From: Pomphorhynchus laevis
Taxonomy: Eukaryota; Acanthocephala; Palaeacanthocephala; Echinorhynchida; Pomphorhynchidae
Length of the DNA stretch: 64,000 nt
Assembly (NCBI GenBank): GCA_012934845.2
Contig: WNNJ02000123.1
Coordinates: 62,001-126,000 of the forward strand
Reading direction: 5' to 3'
The translations under genes were made by a program, and so were the position numbers. Positions 53,989-64,000 of the stretch are shown in pieces; positions within the stretch are counted from its first letter, which is position 1, and every line of letters begins with the position of its first letter. The notes under the pieces are model-generated. The model was not told where the DNA came from. It worked only from the letters and a program-made list of their open reading frames with translations, and made no database searches.

Positions 53989-56956
53989 TTAACGAAAAAA
54001 CGAATTTATTTGACAAAGACACTGCAAAATCATAACAAAAGTAACAATGAAAAAAAAATATTTGAGACACCATGAGCTAGCCCGCACGAGAGCTATTCCA
54101 ATGGAACGTCTGAATCGGCCAATCACGTCACTGTAACGGCACTCTCTTCTCACCGCTACGTCTTTTGCTAAGCGTTTTACCAACTGTTCTGCCTCATCCC
54201 CTAATCCACCTTGTATTGACAAAATAACTGGTATAAAAGCTGCTCTTTCGATCTTGGATATCCGTTCGGAGTACTTAGCCTTTTTTCGATTCTCGTTATA
54301 ACTGAACGCTGATCGTGGAGTCATTGTGGCATAGGAACGAGCATGTGTATTGAATACAGAAATGTCCAAGTAGGACCGCTCAGACGGGACGCCAAACAAC
54401 CCCGAACACAAGACGTCAAGACGTGCATTGCGATCTAGTGTAGTGGAAGAAGAATCGAATTGAATAGTTGGATCAACGGGAGAAAGCAGTGGCTCAGTTG
54501 TAGTTGATGAACACACCTCTGAAGTTAATTTGGCGAAAATGTCTCTGATCACATTGTGCCTTACTATTAATTTCCCTCCGCATTTGCAAGATAATGAATG
54601 AACAACACTAAGAACTTCCCCACATACACATTTGCCTGAAGTATTTAAAATTTGCCACCCATATCTGACAGAGAGACCATCGGAAAATTCTTGATTGCTT
54701 AAGCGAAACTTAGGATCATCACTAGGGCGAGCAGATAGCCAGGTCGACGCGCCCTTTTTAGCTGCATGCTGTAAAATTACCTGTCTGCATTCGTCCACTG
54801 AATTTAACAGTGACGAAAATTTTTTGGCAGCCCGGAGATTCTTTAGTTTTCTAATTTCAACTATTGACTGCTTCTGGATGGTATCAATGTCGCCTCCGAG
54901 ACCTAACTCAAATAAGGGCTTACATAGCAAAGAAGAATATTCCCATTCAGATTTGGTATTCTTATATGGATTTGATATCCCCAAACCTCCCATTGAAAAG
55001 GGCAGACTTGCTACATCGCGCCAACACTGCTGTAAATTAAAACCAGTTATTTTAGGGATTATTTTATTCTGTATGAAATCTTCGAGTGAAGAAAACCATT
55101 TGCATTCACACTTACATGCTATTTGTACATGATTCCACTTATTTTGCAGCTGAAAATGCTAAGAACGCTAACTGCCGTGAATCGCTAGAGACTTCACATA
55201 ACCTATCGAGCAATTTCAACCAGCGAGTTACTTGTGTTATTACCCAATCTTTTTCAAACGAACCAAAACCTATGGGAGCTCCTAAAAGTTCAACACCACT
55301 AGATACGACATGAACCCTAAGCTGGCAAGTGAATCACATTCAAAGATAATGTTGGCATTACCAGAGCTGTACACTTGTTGACATTAACATGAAATCCGTA
55401 TTCCGGTCCTATAGATTGCAACGATTTAAAAAAATCATAAACATTCCCGGGTGAACCAACACATGATACATCATCTGCATACCAACGCTGTTTTATTTGA
55501 GGATGCAAAGCGCCTAATCTATGTATTAAGGGTATCGTTGCTGCCGCAAATGCTACCATTGCCAAAGGGTCGCCTTGCGTGAAACCTTCCTTTGATAACA
55601 GATAATCATCGTCAATGGCTAAGATTGGATCTAAACTATACGTATTCTACAGGAATCGTGCTAAAGCAGGGCATATCTTTTCTATATTAAGAAGAGCTAA
55701 TTTCCTATTAATTCTATTAAAAGCATTATGTGCATCAATTAAAAGTAAACATGACGAGGTCGAATTAGCAAAGGTTTCACGCATATCTCGCACAACGAAT
55801 TCGACACCTCCCTTTTGACCTGCACAAAGTTGTGAATTACCCGCAATTGACTTAATGAAAGGATAAATGACATTTAAAATCGTTTTAGCCATTATGCGCC
55901 TATATGCCTCACCTATTCCGATCGGTCGAACACCAGGATTTTTATCAAGGGCAATGAGCCGACTAGCGATTAACGCTTCTGTTGAATGTTTTGGAACTCT
56001 ATTACTAGCAATTCGCCTTGTCAGGTCTGCTAACGTAGAGGCCAACTGTAATGAATCCCTATCAAATGAGGTAAGCATTTGCCGCCATGATAAAGCATTA
56101 ACACCCGAAGGACCCGCAGCGCCTGTAGTGCGCTTAGCACTAAGTTGAATTGCAGCTGCATCTATCGTATCGAAAAAGGAGGGATGAAAGTTATCACATT
56201 CCATGTCGATCTCCGATAATAAGGCGCCCTCACTAATTACATCTGCCTGTGGATGCTTCGCTTCAAGAATATACTTAACCGATTCGTTGCCGATATAATT
56301 ATTTGGACTCAAAGTTTTATTTACAGAACCGTTTTACAGGTTTCTTACCGCAGAAGTAAGATTACCTGACATTAATGATTTCACGAACAGCGACTTCCAA
56401 TTGCGCTTAGAATCGTATCGTGACTGGGATACCTTTAAACGTGATCGAATACATTTACCCTCCCTTACTAATTCATCAAAATTTTGGCTTTGCCAAAGAG
56501 ACAGGCGACGCGACATCAATTGACGTACATATTTGATTTTCAAAGAACCTACTTTTTGTAAAACGCACTGACAAATAATTGTCACCTTCATAAGCGACGA
56601 GCCTTCGACATCATCTTCGCGACAAGCAGTTTCAAACAATTTGTTTAGTTCATTTAAAACATTCGGCTTTCGTTACACCTCGGTAAGTAAAAGATATTAG
56701 GACGCCAAGTGATTACCTCTTTGAATGATTGATGGATAAGAGTGTTTGGGAATCTATTCGAGGCAGCATCGAGGGTGTGAACCGCGTTATCCGCTATATT
56801 CATGCTTGCAAAGTGGGATACGAGTTGGTTTTCGCAATTTGCTGCAGAACAGTTAGTGCACGGCTTATTTGATTTTACACATTTGCATTGACGACATCGT
56901 GCTGAATGTCCATTACACGAACAGCATTTTGGCTAGACTGGAATTCCTTTAGGCAT
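53989..56956 (-). mobile_element. RLE-type LINE, large copy (zinc finger, RT, endonuclease; family R-a)
   Basis: Reverse strand. Near 56956 the ORF begins MPKGIPV, then CCSCNGHSARCRQCKCVKSN and KPCTNCSA, a Cys-dense finger. RT follows at 56312-55317: AAGPSGVNALSWRQML, ALDKNPGVRPIGIGEAYRRI, LLIDAHNAFNRINRKLALLN, EGFTQGDPLAM and RWYADDVSCVG with intact YADD. Next come GVELLGAPIGFGSFEKDW and MGGLGISNPYKN (54993), then the endonuclease: GKCVCGEVLSVVHSLSCKCG, GKLIVRHNVIRDIF, NARLDVLCSGLFG and RSYLDISVFNTHARS, then RKKAKYSERI. The CxC..H..C, RHN and D...D layout is of the R2/CRE restriction-like endonuclease kind. Three or four breaks are seen, but the last 334 codons are open. Confidence 0.8.
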
Positions 56957-56959
56957 CGT

Positions 56960-57395
56960 GATTGTATTGGCGAAATAAAGTTGTTGACTTTAAAAAAATT
57001 CGATTTGTTGTCTCGTTTTTCTTTGTTAGGTGTATAATAGTTATCGACTTTGTAACAGCGATCTCAGACGATTTCAGCGCTCACAGGCGGTTTCGTAATG
57101 CGCTCTCAGGCGGCTTCGTAATGTGTTGGTAAGTGTTTGTGTATGCCAGTCGTCGATGGTTGTCACTGTATTTACTGGTAAACCACAACGGGGTATTTCG
57201 TCAATTTGCAAACCGGATTGTACTGTAATTTGTGTATGTTTATAAGAAACCAAATTTTTTAAGGTCAATAATAATAAGGATTTTATTACATAACATAACA
57301 ACCGACAACTAAATAAATAACAGAAAGGAAAATAGTCAGAGTTACAAAAAAAACTTGTCAACTGTAGATTCAATGATCTGTGCTAACTTCTTCCC
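56960..57395. other. Spacer between RLE-LINE and LINE D
   Basis: No gene recognised. A short tandem pair (GCGCTCACAGGCGGTTTCGT / GCGCTCTCAGGCGGCTTCGT) sits at about 57076-57120. Confidence 0.5.
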
Positions 57396-57728
57396 AAATT
57401 AAGGTCTCAAATCCACTGGGATCTGGGTCCTCCAACCAATCCAACACGCTGCTCTCCGACTGAACCACCCGAAGAGACCAGCCGGCGCGGACTATGTTGG
57501 GTAAGCGAGAGACGAAGAGTTAAGAAACCTTAGTATTTGCTCTGGGGAACGTCCTCTAGAGAAGACTAATCCCGAGATAGCCCAGGTGCCCCAGAGGCGC
57601 ACCTGAGTTTTCCCATTCAACGACAGATGCTGGGCCCGTTTCAGAGCCCAACTAGCTCTCTTCAGGATACGTTTTAGTCTATCCAGGTCAGCTTTCGCTG
57701 ACCAGTTCACCGAAACGGTGAACCCCAG

Positions 57729-59840
57729 TTATTTTACTCGACTTGTGAAGGTAGGGAGCGGATCATAGGCAAAAATGGAGGCTAGAGCAGAGAGTGCTAG
57801 TCTTTTAAGTTTTTGCTTCGTCGCAGGGGAGCCATGAAAGACAACCACCTGCGATTTGGCGGAGTTTAGAACAAGATTGGACATGGGTAACTGGTATTTT
57901 AATCTTAAAAAGAAACGGCTGATGCTAGAGACTACGTCCTTACACCTGCGTCCAGAGAACAGGGCTGTGGTGTCATCAGCGTACACCACTAGACCTTGTT
58001 CCCGTTGTTTAAATATTTTGAAGAGATTAATGGAGGCGGCAAGATACAAGATAGGAGAAAGAGGGGAACCTTGAGGCACACCCGTAATAGGGTAGAACTG
58101 ACGCGCATCAGGGTCGTCTTCGTAGTAGAATCGCTTGGTATACAACAGTATCTCCACCCTGTTAACAATTCTCGCAGGCAACCCGAGGGACCTGAGAGAA
58201 GAGATAACAAAAGGAATGGAGATGCTGTCAAATGCAGCAGAAAAGTCAAGGGAAACAGCCACAGCAAGTTGTTGGCTATTCTCCCGACAGAACTGATGCA
58301 CTTCACCTACTGCTGAATGGACCGAGCGACCTTTGACGAACCCATGGAAACCAGGTGGGATTAAATTACGGCTACTTAAATGATCGCGGATTCTACGCGC
58401 AAGCGCTTTTTCGTAGATCGATACGAGGGAATTTTGAATCGAAATGGGCCGCAGGTCTTTAGGACATGAGACCGGATATTTTTTGGGTAAAAAATTCTAC
58501 GACTAATGTTGATGCCGGCCACATCGAATGGGGTGGCTAATAGCATTGTGACGGCCACATCCCTTCTTTGATCGTTGGTCAAAAGCTGACAGACACGAGA
58601 AGAGAGAGAAACGACTGTTTTAGAGGTGCCCGGAAGAGGCCCCCAGGCATTGAGTATATCTGGGACAGATATATCTCTACTCCTGAAGTCTCCCCAAGGC
58701 GGGATTGGTTGTGGTGATTGAGTGGCTCCATAATTGTGTAGGGAAAGTGACTCCTCCAAAACTTTGTCAAGGCCTATACTACCAATCCACCCAGACGCTC
58801 TATTCCTCCAACAAACAAACTTATCTTTCTTGAATATCTTCCAAAAGGAAGACTGAGAAGGGTCAAGGCGAGCAATACTCGCCCTATCCTTACTCAGCTG
58901 GAACCAGTATCTGGTACGCCAGTATTCTTTCGAGAGCGTCTGTTTGGCAGAAGAAGAGAGGTCAGGGAGATGAAGTAGTTTAGCTAGGACCTTGAGTTTT
59001 GTCGGAGTGGGACTGAAAATACGACCTTTATAGGTAGTCGATAAAATCGCGGTGGCTTGCGAAGAGAGATAGGAATTAAATCCGGTTAAACTCTCATTGC
59101 CAATTCGGGGGAAGCGCTGGATCGCTGCTTGGAAGAAAGCCATCCTGATGGGATCAAAGTGGAATCTTCTACGAAGCAGATCAGGTCATGAGAGGTGGAC
59201 AGATGTTGCCGCGATTGCTCCATACAGAAGGGTTTAAGCAACCACTTCTCGTGGAGCAATAATAAGTCGAGGAGTGAATTGGTTGTCGTGCAATGAAAGG
59301 AGGGGACGGAGGTTTATGAATAAGATAACCGTTCCTGGCTCTGCGGAGTGCTGCATTAATCCAACGACCAGTTCTGTCGTTGAAGTCACCTAGTACCATG
59401 TCATAATTAGCCGCCATCAATTATCCCATCCAGGAGGTCACGGTTCTTGTGAATCTCTCCTGGACAAATATAGACGTTGGCTAGACTGAGGCGTTTACCG
59501 TTCTTGACGAGTGAAACTACCAAACAAGACAGGGCTGGACAAGAGTAGTTTAAAATGAGGGAGGATCTTAAGGAGTATTTAACTAAGGTCAAGAGTCCTT
59601 GAGATGAAGAGGAGTGAGGAGGGGTTATATACGGAGTATAGTGGGTATAAATGTGCTTAGGGATAAATCGAGTAATGTCCTGGGGGAGACGGATAGACCG
59701 CGTCTCCTGAAGAACTATAACATCTGCGTCTCTACCAGATAGAAGCCTAAGGGCAGAAGCCCCCCCCCCGAATTCCACTGAAGGATATTTAATGAAAAAG
59801 GATCGGGCTTACTCACCGTTGTGATGGATTAGTTGAATTG
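57729..59840 (-). pseudogene. LINE D ORF2 (endonuclease-RT), frame-broken
   Basis: In order: endonuclease (SLNILQWN start, SALRLLSGRDADVIVLQETR, LLTLVKYSLRSSLIL, LANVYICPGE, YDMVLGDFNDRTGRW), the linker, RT (QLAVAVSLDFSAAFDSIS, YPITGVPQGSPLSPILYLAA, LVVYADDTTALFSG, LVLNSAKSQVVVFHG) and LKRLALSALASIF near the end. The catalytic YADD is intact. Breaks include a shift at a run of ten C (59761-59770), one near 59410, one near 59180 and one near 58340. The element probably cannot move by itself. Confidence 0.82.
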
Positions 59841-59848
59841 GGCGCCGA

Positions 59849-61078
59849 CTAGCTAGACTGGGCCAGTAGTAGGAAGGTTACCCCCTTACAACCAGCCACA
59901 GCCTCGGGTGCCGTCCCCTGTGCGACATTATCTTCATTTCCCGGATACCTTAAGGCAGAGCCTTTAATAAGCTTCAATGGCGGAACTTTAGGGACCGAAG
60001 CCACTCTTTTTTTAGATCTTTGAACAGCCGGAGATGCAGGAATCGACGGCGCACATAGGATGGAATTGACAAGATTTCGAATCAAGTCCTCCATGGACGC
60101 CAGTGTTGTCTTCTTGGATTCGGAAATGAGCCGAATGATGTCATGATCCGTCAATTTCCCAGTATTCTGGTTATTATTGCTAGATGCCGCCACAAAGGAT
60201 ACCGGACGGGCACTCCTAAAGTGATTTTTATATTGTTTGAAAACTCGACATTTTCTGGACCACGCCGGGTGGTCCAGTCCGCAATTAATGCATTTAGCAG
60301 TATTATTACAACGCGTCCAAACCAGTAAATCCAGACAAGACTCGGAACCACAAACCCTACAGACAGGAGGGGATTTGCAATTTGATCTCCAGTGCCCCCA
60401 CTTGTTGCACTCGCAACAGTGGGGGTATGTCAGGTTGTCCTCGTCAAGGATTTTGAAAGCGAGATTGTACCCAAGAAATGGGTTATTACAACTGTTGGAA
60501 AGCAAACGAGCCTTGTTTAACTCTGCTGAGCAGAAGGCCACAGGGAGGGCTGCTCCATCCCTCCCTTTTAGTTGTCGCAGATTGTTAATTTTAAATTTGT
60601 TGCTCAGATTTATAATGTCTTCCTCCTCTAATTGAGGAGGGAAGTTATTAATCTTGAGAGAGGACAACAGCGGTTTTACCTCAATAGATGCTACGTCTTT
60701 ATGAGTTTCCTCGAAATAATTGACATAATCGTTCAAGAAATCTGAAGTAGCAAATGAAATACGAATCATGTTATCAGTAATTTTGAATATGTTGAATATA
60801 ATACGATTTCCATATCTTAGTGCAAAGTCTTTTAAGAAATATTTGAAGAATAAATGCTTTTCTGTTGGTTTTTTAATTGTTTCAATGCATAGATTTTGAA
60901 GTTTTGGAATGGGGGGGGGTAAACCCCCATCAAAAGAAACGTTACTTACTTTGTCGGAAGACAATGGGTATACCTTATTAGTCTCTGTTTCCAACGTTGA
61001 GATTGAATCGAAGTTAGAATCGTTGTTGCTGTTTCGCTTTGATGCTCCGTCATAAATCATATGCAGTCCGTGGAACAA
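59849..61078 (-). CDS. LINE D ORF1, zinc-knuckle nucleic-acid-binding protein
   Basis: 409-residue frame with no internal stop. The N-terminal 80 residues are polar, followed by an RRM-like part (RIIFNIFKITDNMIRISFAT) and SLKINNFPPQLEEEDIINLS. Three CCHC-type knuckles lie around residues 225-290: CCECNKWGHWRSNC, CRVCGSESC with a later C, and CINCGLDHPAWSRKC. The C-terminus is basic (VQRSKKRVASVPKVPPLKL). Such ORF1 proteins bind the element's RNA in a particle. The first ATG used here (61078) sits close to the element's 5' end. In contrast to ORF2, this frame is whole. Confidence 0.8.
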   Translation of the reverse strand: MFHGLHMIYDGASKRNSNNDSNFDSISTLETETNKVYPLSSDKVSNVSFDGGLPPPIPKLQNLCIETIKKPTEKHLFFKYFLKDFALRYGNRIIFNIFKITDNMIRISFATSDFLNDYVNYFEETHKDVASIEVKPLLSSLKINNFPPQLEEEDIINLSNKFKINNLRQLKGRDGAALPVAFCSAELNKARLLSNSCNNPFLGYNLAFKILDEDNLTYPHCCECNKWGHWRSNCKSPPVCRVCGSESCLDLLVWTRCNNTAKCINCGLDHPAWSRKCRVFKQYKNHFRSARPVSFVAASSNNNQNTGKLTDHDIIRLISESKKTTLASMEDLIRNLVNSILCAPSIPASPAVQRSKKRVASVPKVPPLKLIKGSALRYPGNEDNVAQGTAPEAVAGCKGVTFLLLAQSS

Positions 61079-61244
61079 TAAACTGTAAAACCACAGGATA
61101 TATATAATAATTTTAAATTTATAGCTAAAATTGTCTTGATTGTTAAATACTTACATTCCAGATTATTCCTGTCAGTTCCAGATTATTCCTGTCAGTTCCG
61201 CTCGCTACGCTCGCGGATTGAGCTCAATCTATCGATAAAAGGTC

Positions 61245-62575
61245 ATGCCTAAAAAAGCGCGATCTCAGATCCCTGTTCCTGATCAACAATCTTCCACATC
61301 TGAATGCAATGATGGTTATACCAGCTTTGAAGTTGGATGCGATTCCAAAGATTGCGATGTATGGACACTTGTTCGTGTTAAAATATCCGACCACTCGGTG
61401 TATAAACGTAAACATTTCACTTGCGGTTTTTGTACATCAGTACGACTACTACAGTTATCCTGCTCATCTACTCCTGTATCACACACTACCACTCAGACCA
61501 ATGCTGTTTTAGATGTTTCCCTCGCATCAACACCTGACTTCGCATCATATAATCCCATTATTGAACCTACTCTCTCACACACTCCTCGTTCAACTACGTA
61601 CCAAACTTCCATTAATCTTTCTCATTCTAACAATGCTAACGGCAAAGCTTTTCATCTCGTACCTCCTCTTTCCTATTCCTCCACTAATCTAAATAAATCT
61701 CAAACATCTTTATTCTCCTCACGAACTCCTTACTCGACCACCCTGCCTCACCTCTCAATAATTTACACCCTTCCATCAAAATCATTTCCAGTAACATTTC
61801 CGATCAACTAATTCAACACTCCATTCCTGTCACTCATGCCCCAACCTATTTTAATTCTCCTTACTCTACCTCCCACGTAACACTTCCCAATAAGTTACAT
61901 CCTTCATTTAAAATCATATCCAGTCACATCTCTGATCAACCGATTCAACACCCCGCTCCTGTCACACTTGCTCCAACCAATATTAATTCTTTATCAAGCA
62001 CCCCTGTCATTTCCACTTCTATCTGCTCATCTACCTCGACTCCAACCAGCTCTGTCCGTCCACCACTTCCACGAAATCGTTTTCCTTCGCGCGATCGCTG
62101 TATAATCATATCAAACTTAAAGCTTTCCGAATCTGCTTCTCCACAATCTCGCCTCGATGATGATGTATCTGCTTTCAGGTCTATCCTAGCAACCATTCTT
62201 CCTGATGATAACCCATCACTCTTCAATAATATCGCTCCTGTATCCTTTATTCGTTTAAACAAATCCACTAAATCAAATCATCTCAGTCCTCCACTCTTAA
62301 AAATCGTTTTCCGACATAGTTCACATGCCTCTTCGGTACTCTCCCAACGTTTTAAACTTCTTACCACTTCATCTACTTGCCGTATCTTTCCTGACCGCTC
62401 CGCTTCTGATATTGCCCAGCTCAATTTAGCTCGCATTGAAAAACATCGACGTGAAACAAACGGCGAGTCATCTTATCTATACGTAAAATCAACGGAAATT
62501 TTCACGTTCTTCACACAAGGCCAAAAATTCGATGGCGTCCCATCTCTCCCCCTTGTCTTCTTCGCTAGTCGATCT
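61245..62575 (+). pseudogene. LINE A ORF1 (frame-shifted)
   Basis: Starts MPKKARSQIPVPDQQSS. A Cys/His segment follows (ECNDGYTSFEVGCDSKDC, DVW, DH, HFTCGFC), reminiscent of the PHD-like fingers known from CR1/L2 ORF1, then a Ser/Thr/Pro-rich region, two 44-codon repeats and an RRM-like C-terminus (RFPSRDRCIIISNLKLSES, IRLNKSTKSN, IFPDRSASDIAQLNLARIEK). One shift lies near 61745 and another near 62470, compared with copies A4 and A1. Role: RNA binding in the element's particle. Confidence 0.75.
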
Positions 62576-64000
62576 CGCTCCTAAGCATACTTTTCGTCTT
62601 AGTCTATTCAATACTCGCTCCATTCTTCATAAAGCTGATATGCTTCTCGATATCTTCGATCAATTATCTATCGATATTCTCTGCATTACCGAATCCTGGC
62701 ACACTGACTCCGACGATCTTGCTATTCGTCGTCTATGACGCTCTGGTTGTTCTCTAGTTGAATCAGCTCGTCAAATTACATCTCATACATCTACTGCGTC
62801 TAACCATGGCGGTATTGTTGCCATTGCTCGTCACCCAATGTCTTTACGTAAAATCAACGTTAACATCCGTTACACCTCGTTCGAATTACTCATATGCAGA
62901 TTATCAACGCCTTTCCCTCTGGAACTTGTGATTGTATACCGTCCAGGTTCAGTTGCCCCATCACGTATCTTCTTTAACGACCTTGCAGATCTAATGTCTC
63001 ACTGTTCATTGTCTTATACTCCTTCTTTTGTTCTCGGTGACTTTAACATTCGTCTTGATCGCCCGTCTGACTCTGACTCTATCACTTTAACTAATCTTTT
63101 TTCTGATTTTAACTATAAATTACTTTCAACAAGCCCAACTCATATTCTCGGCGGTGCTCTCGACATCATTGCTGTTCCTAACTGCTTCAATGACTATACC
63201 TCCTTGTCAATTACTGATCCTGGTTTGTCCGATCATTTCCTTGTCACTCTTACTCTTACTCGTCCCCATCCTCCTTCTCCGCCTTTACCATTATCTACAC
63301 CAAGTCGACCCTGGAAGCTTCTCGATATCCCTATTCTCTGCACAGCCTTACTCAATTCTTCACTCTTTTCACTTCCTCTTAACTATCTCTCTCCCGATGA
63401 TCTCTGCATTCTGTTTGATTCTGAACTTACGTCGATCCTCAATAACCTTCTACCTAGTCGACTTCGACGTTCCCAGCGCTTGCGCCATGCTCCCTGGTTC
63501 GATTCTGACTGTAGTCTTTCTAAGCGTCGACTCCGTCACTCTTTTCGTATGTATAAACGCTTTCTTAAACGTTCACCCAACTCACTCCCTCCAAATCTCC
63601 GTGATTCCTACTTTTCTCAACGCCGTTCACATCTCATTCTTATACGTACTAAACGTACTCTCTTTTGGCGAAATCAACTCGAGTCATCTTCCAACTCGAA
63701 ATCTCATTGGAAAATCTTAAACTCAATTCTTTCACGATCATCTACCCCTTGTAATATAAATCCTGATGAATTTTCTTCTTATCTACAAACTAAGCTATCT
63801 AATTTACTTTCCCTACTACCCATAGCCCCCTTGTACCCACTCTTATCTTTAAATACTTCCCTCCCAGAACTATTCCACCTTCTTCCCGTTTCGTCTGATG
63901 AAGTTTCTTCGGTTCTGCTGTCATTACCTAATAAAACCTCTCCTTCTGACCCAATTCCCACTCACTTGCTTAAAAATATCTGCACTTTTATCTTACCCTT
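62532..64000 (+). pseudogene. LINE A ORF2 (one stop; runs off right edge)
   Basis: ATG at 62532 (MASHLSPLSSSLVDLAPKHT). The frame has one TGA at 62736, where the other copies have TGT or an equivalent Cys codon, and then remains open to base 64000. Endonuclease motifs: FNTRSILHKADM, CITESWHTDSDD, GGIVAIARHPMSLRKI, VYRPGSVAPS, FVLGDFNIRLDRP, GGALDIIAVPNCF, GLSDHFLVTL; the linker APWFDSDCSLSKRRLRHSF and the start of the RT region (LLSLPNKTSPSDPIPTHLL) follow. A single base change is the only visible damage in 490 codons, so the copy was active recently. Confidence 0.85.

Larger units (their letters stand above)
57400..61085 (-). mobile_element. LINE D (I/R1/Jockey-like), near full-length
   Basis: Reverse-strand non-LTR element with ORF1 (61078-59849), ORF2 (about 59840-57729) and a 3' UTR to about 57400. 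The family is distinguished by CCHC knuckles in ORF1, GVPQGSPLSPILYLAASIN in RT, and a 3' UTR ending in GACCTGAGGCCGT in other copies. Fragments lie at 31.9, 38.0 and 49.0 kb. Its 5' end is about 70 bases from the 5' end of LINE A copy 9, head to head. Confidence 0.85.
61155..64000 (+). mobile_element. LINE A copy 9, 5' end to window edge
   Basis: The leader has about two 20-bp units (61158-61200), the box TTCCGCTCGCTACGCTCG (61196-61213), 31 bases, ORF1 and ORF2, and the element continues past the right edge. Well preserved apart from two or three changes, and the only copy with an intact ORF1 start. Confidence 0.9.

Noticed and set aside
57996-58316. Forward frame of about 100 residues
   Set aside because: Antisense shadow of LINE D RT.

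Overview
The window is eukaryotic, from an invertebrate animal. It is AT-rich with almost no host coding sequence. It carries tRNA genes with short introns, a Ran exchange factor (RCC1) and a MAK16-like ribosome biogenesis protein, all embedded in layers of retrotransposons. An arthropod, perhaps a chelicerate, is plausible, but the sequence does not fix the taxon. Nothing here is prokaryotic.

Layout. 1-5.3 kb: three pieces of one non-LTR family (called LINE A here, CR1/L2-like); the first has an ORF2 that stays open for 620 codons up to the left edge. 5.5-8.6 kb: LINE A with a tandem-repeat 5' leader. 8.6-11.1 kb: Gypsy fossil, reverse strand. 11.2-18 kb: more LINE A plus fragments of a second family (LINE B), including a 2.1 kb stretch present twice. 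18-23.6 kb: decayed LINE pieces, the first copy of a repeat family called X, an inverted repeat and a fragment of a LINE with a restriction-like endonuclease (RLE). 24.3-25.6 kb: intact RCC1 gene. 26-27.7 kb: three X copies. 27.7-31.9 kb: young Gypsy element with near-identical LTRs. 32-38.9 kb: LINE D fragments, X copies, a Nop-domain exon candidate and two tRNA-Leu(CAA) genes in a large inverted duplication around a Gypsy fragment. 39.5-42.3 kb: a MAK16 fragment joined to LINE E, then the MAK16 gene copy. 42.7-48.4 kb: nearly full-length but dead LINE B with a 1.4 kb 13-bp tandem array as its 5' end. 48.6-53.8 kb: fold-back element, RLE-LINE fragment, LINE C, Penelope-like remnant. 54-57 kb: larger RLE-LINE. 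57.4-61.1 kb: LINE D (I/R1/Jockey-like). 61.2-64 kb: LINE A running off the right edge.

The most unusual pattern is that LINE A and LINE B, whose proteins are only distantly alike, have the same leader plan. Both have tandem repeats with the core CAGTTCCAGATT, then a TTCCGCTCG-type box, then 31-35 bases to the ORF1 ATG. The second is family X: at least ten 5'-truncated copies share a conserved block that folds into a 10-bp stem, and the longest carry an RT-associated-looking ORF just upstream.
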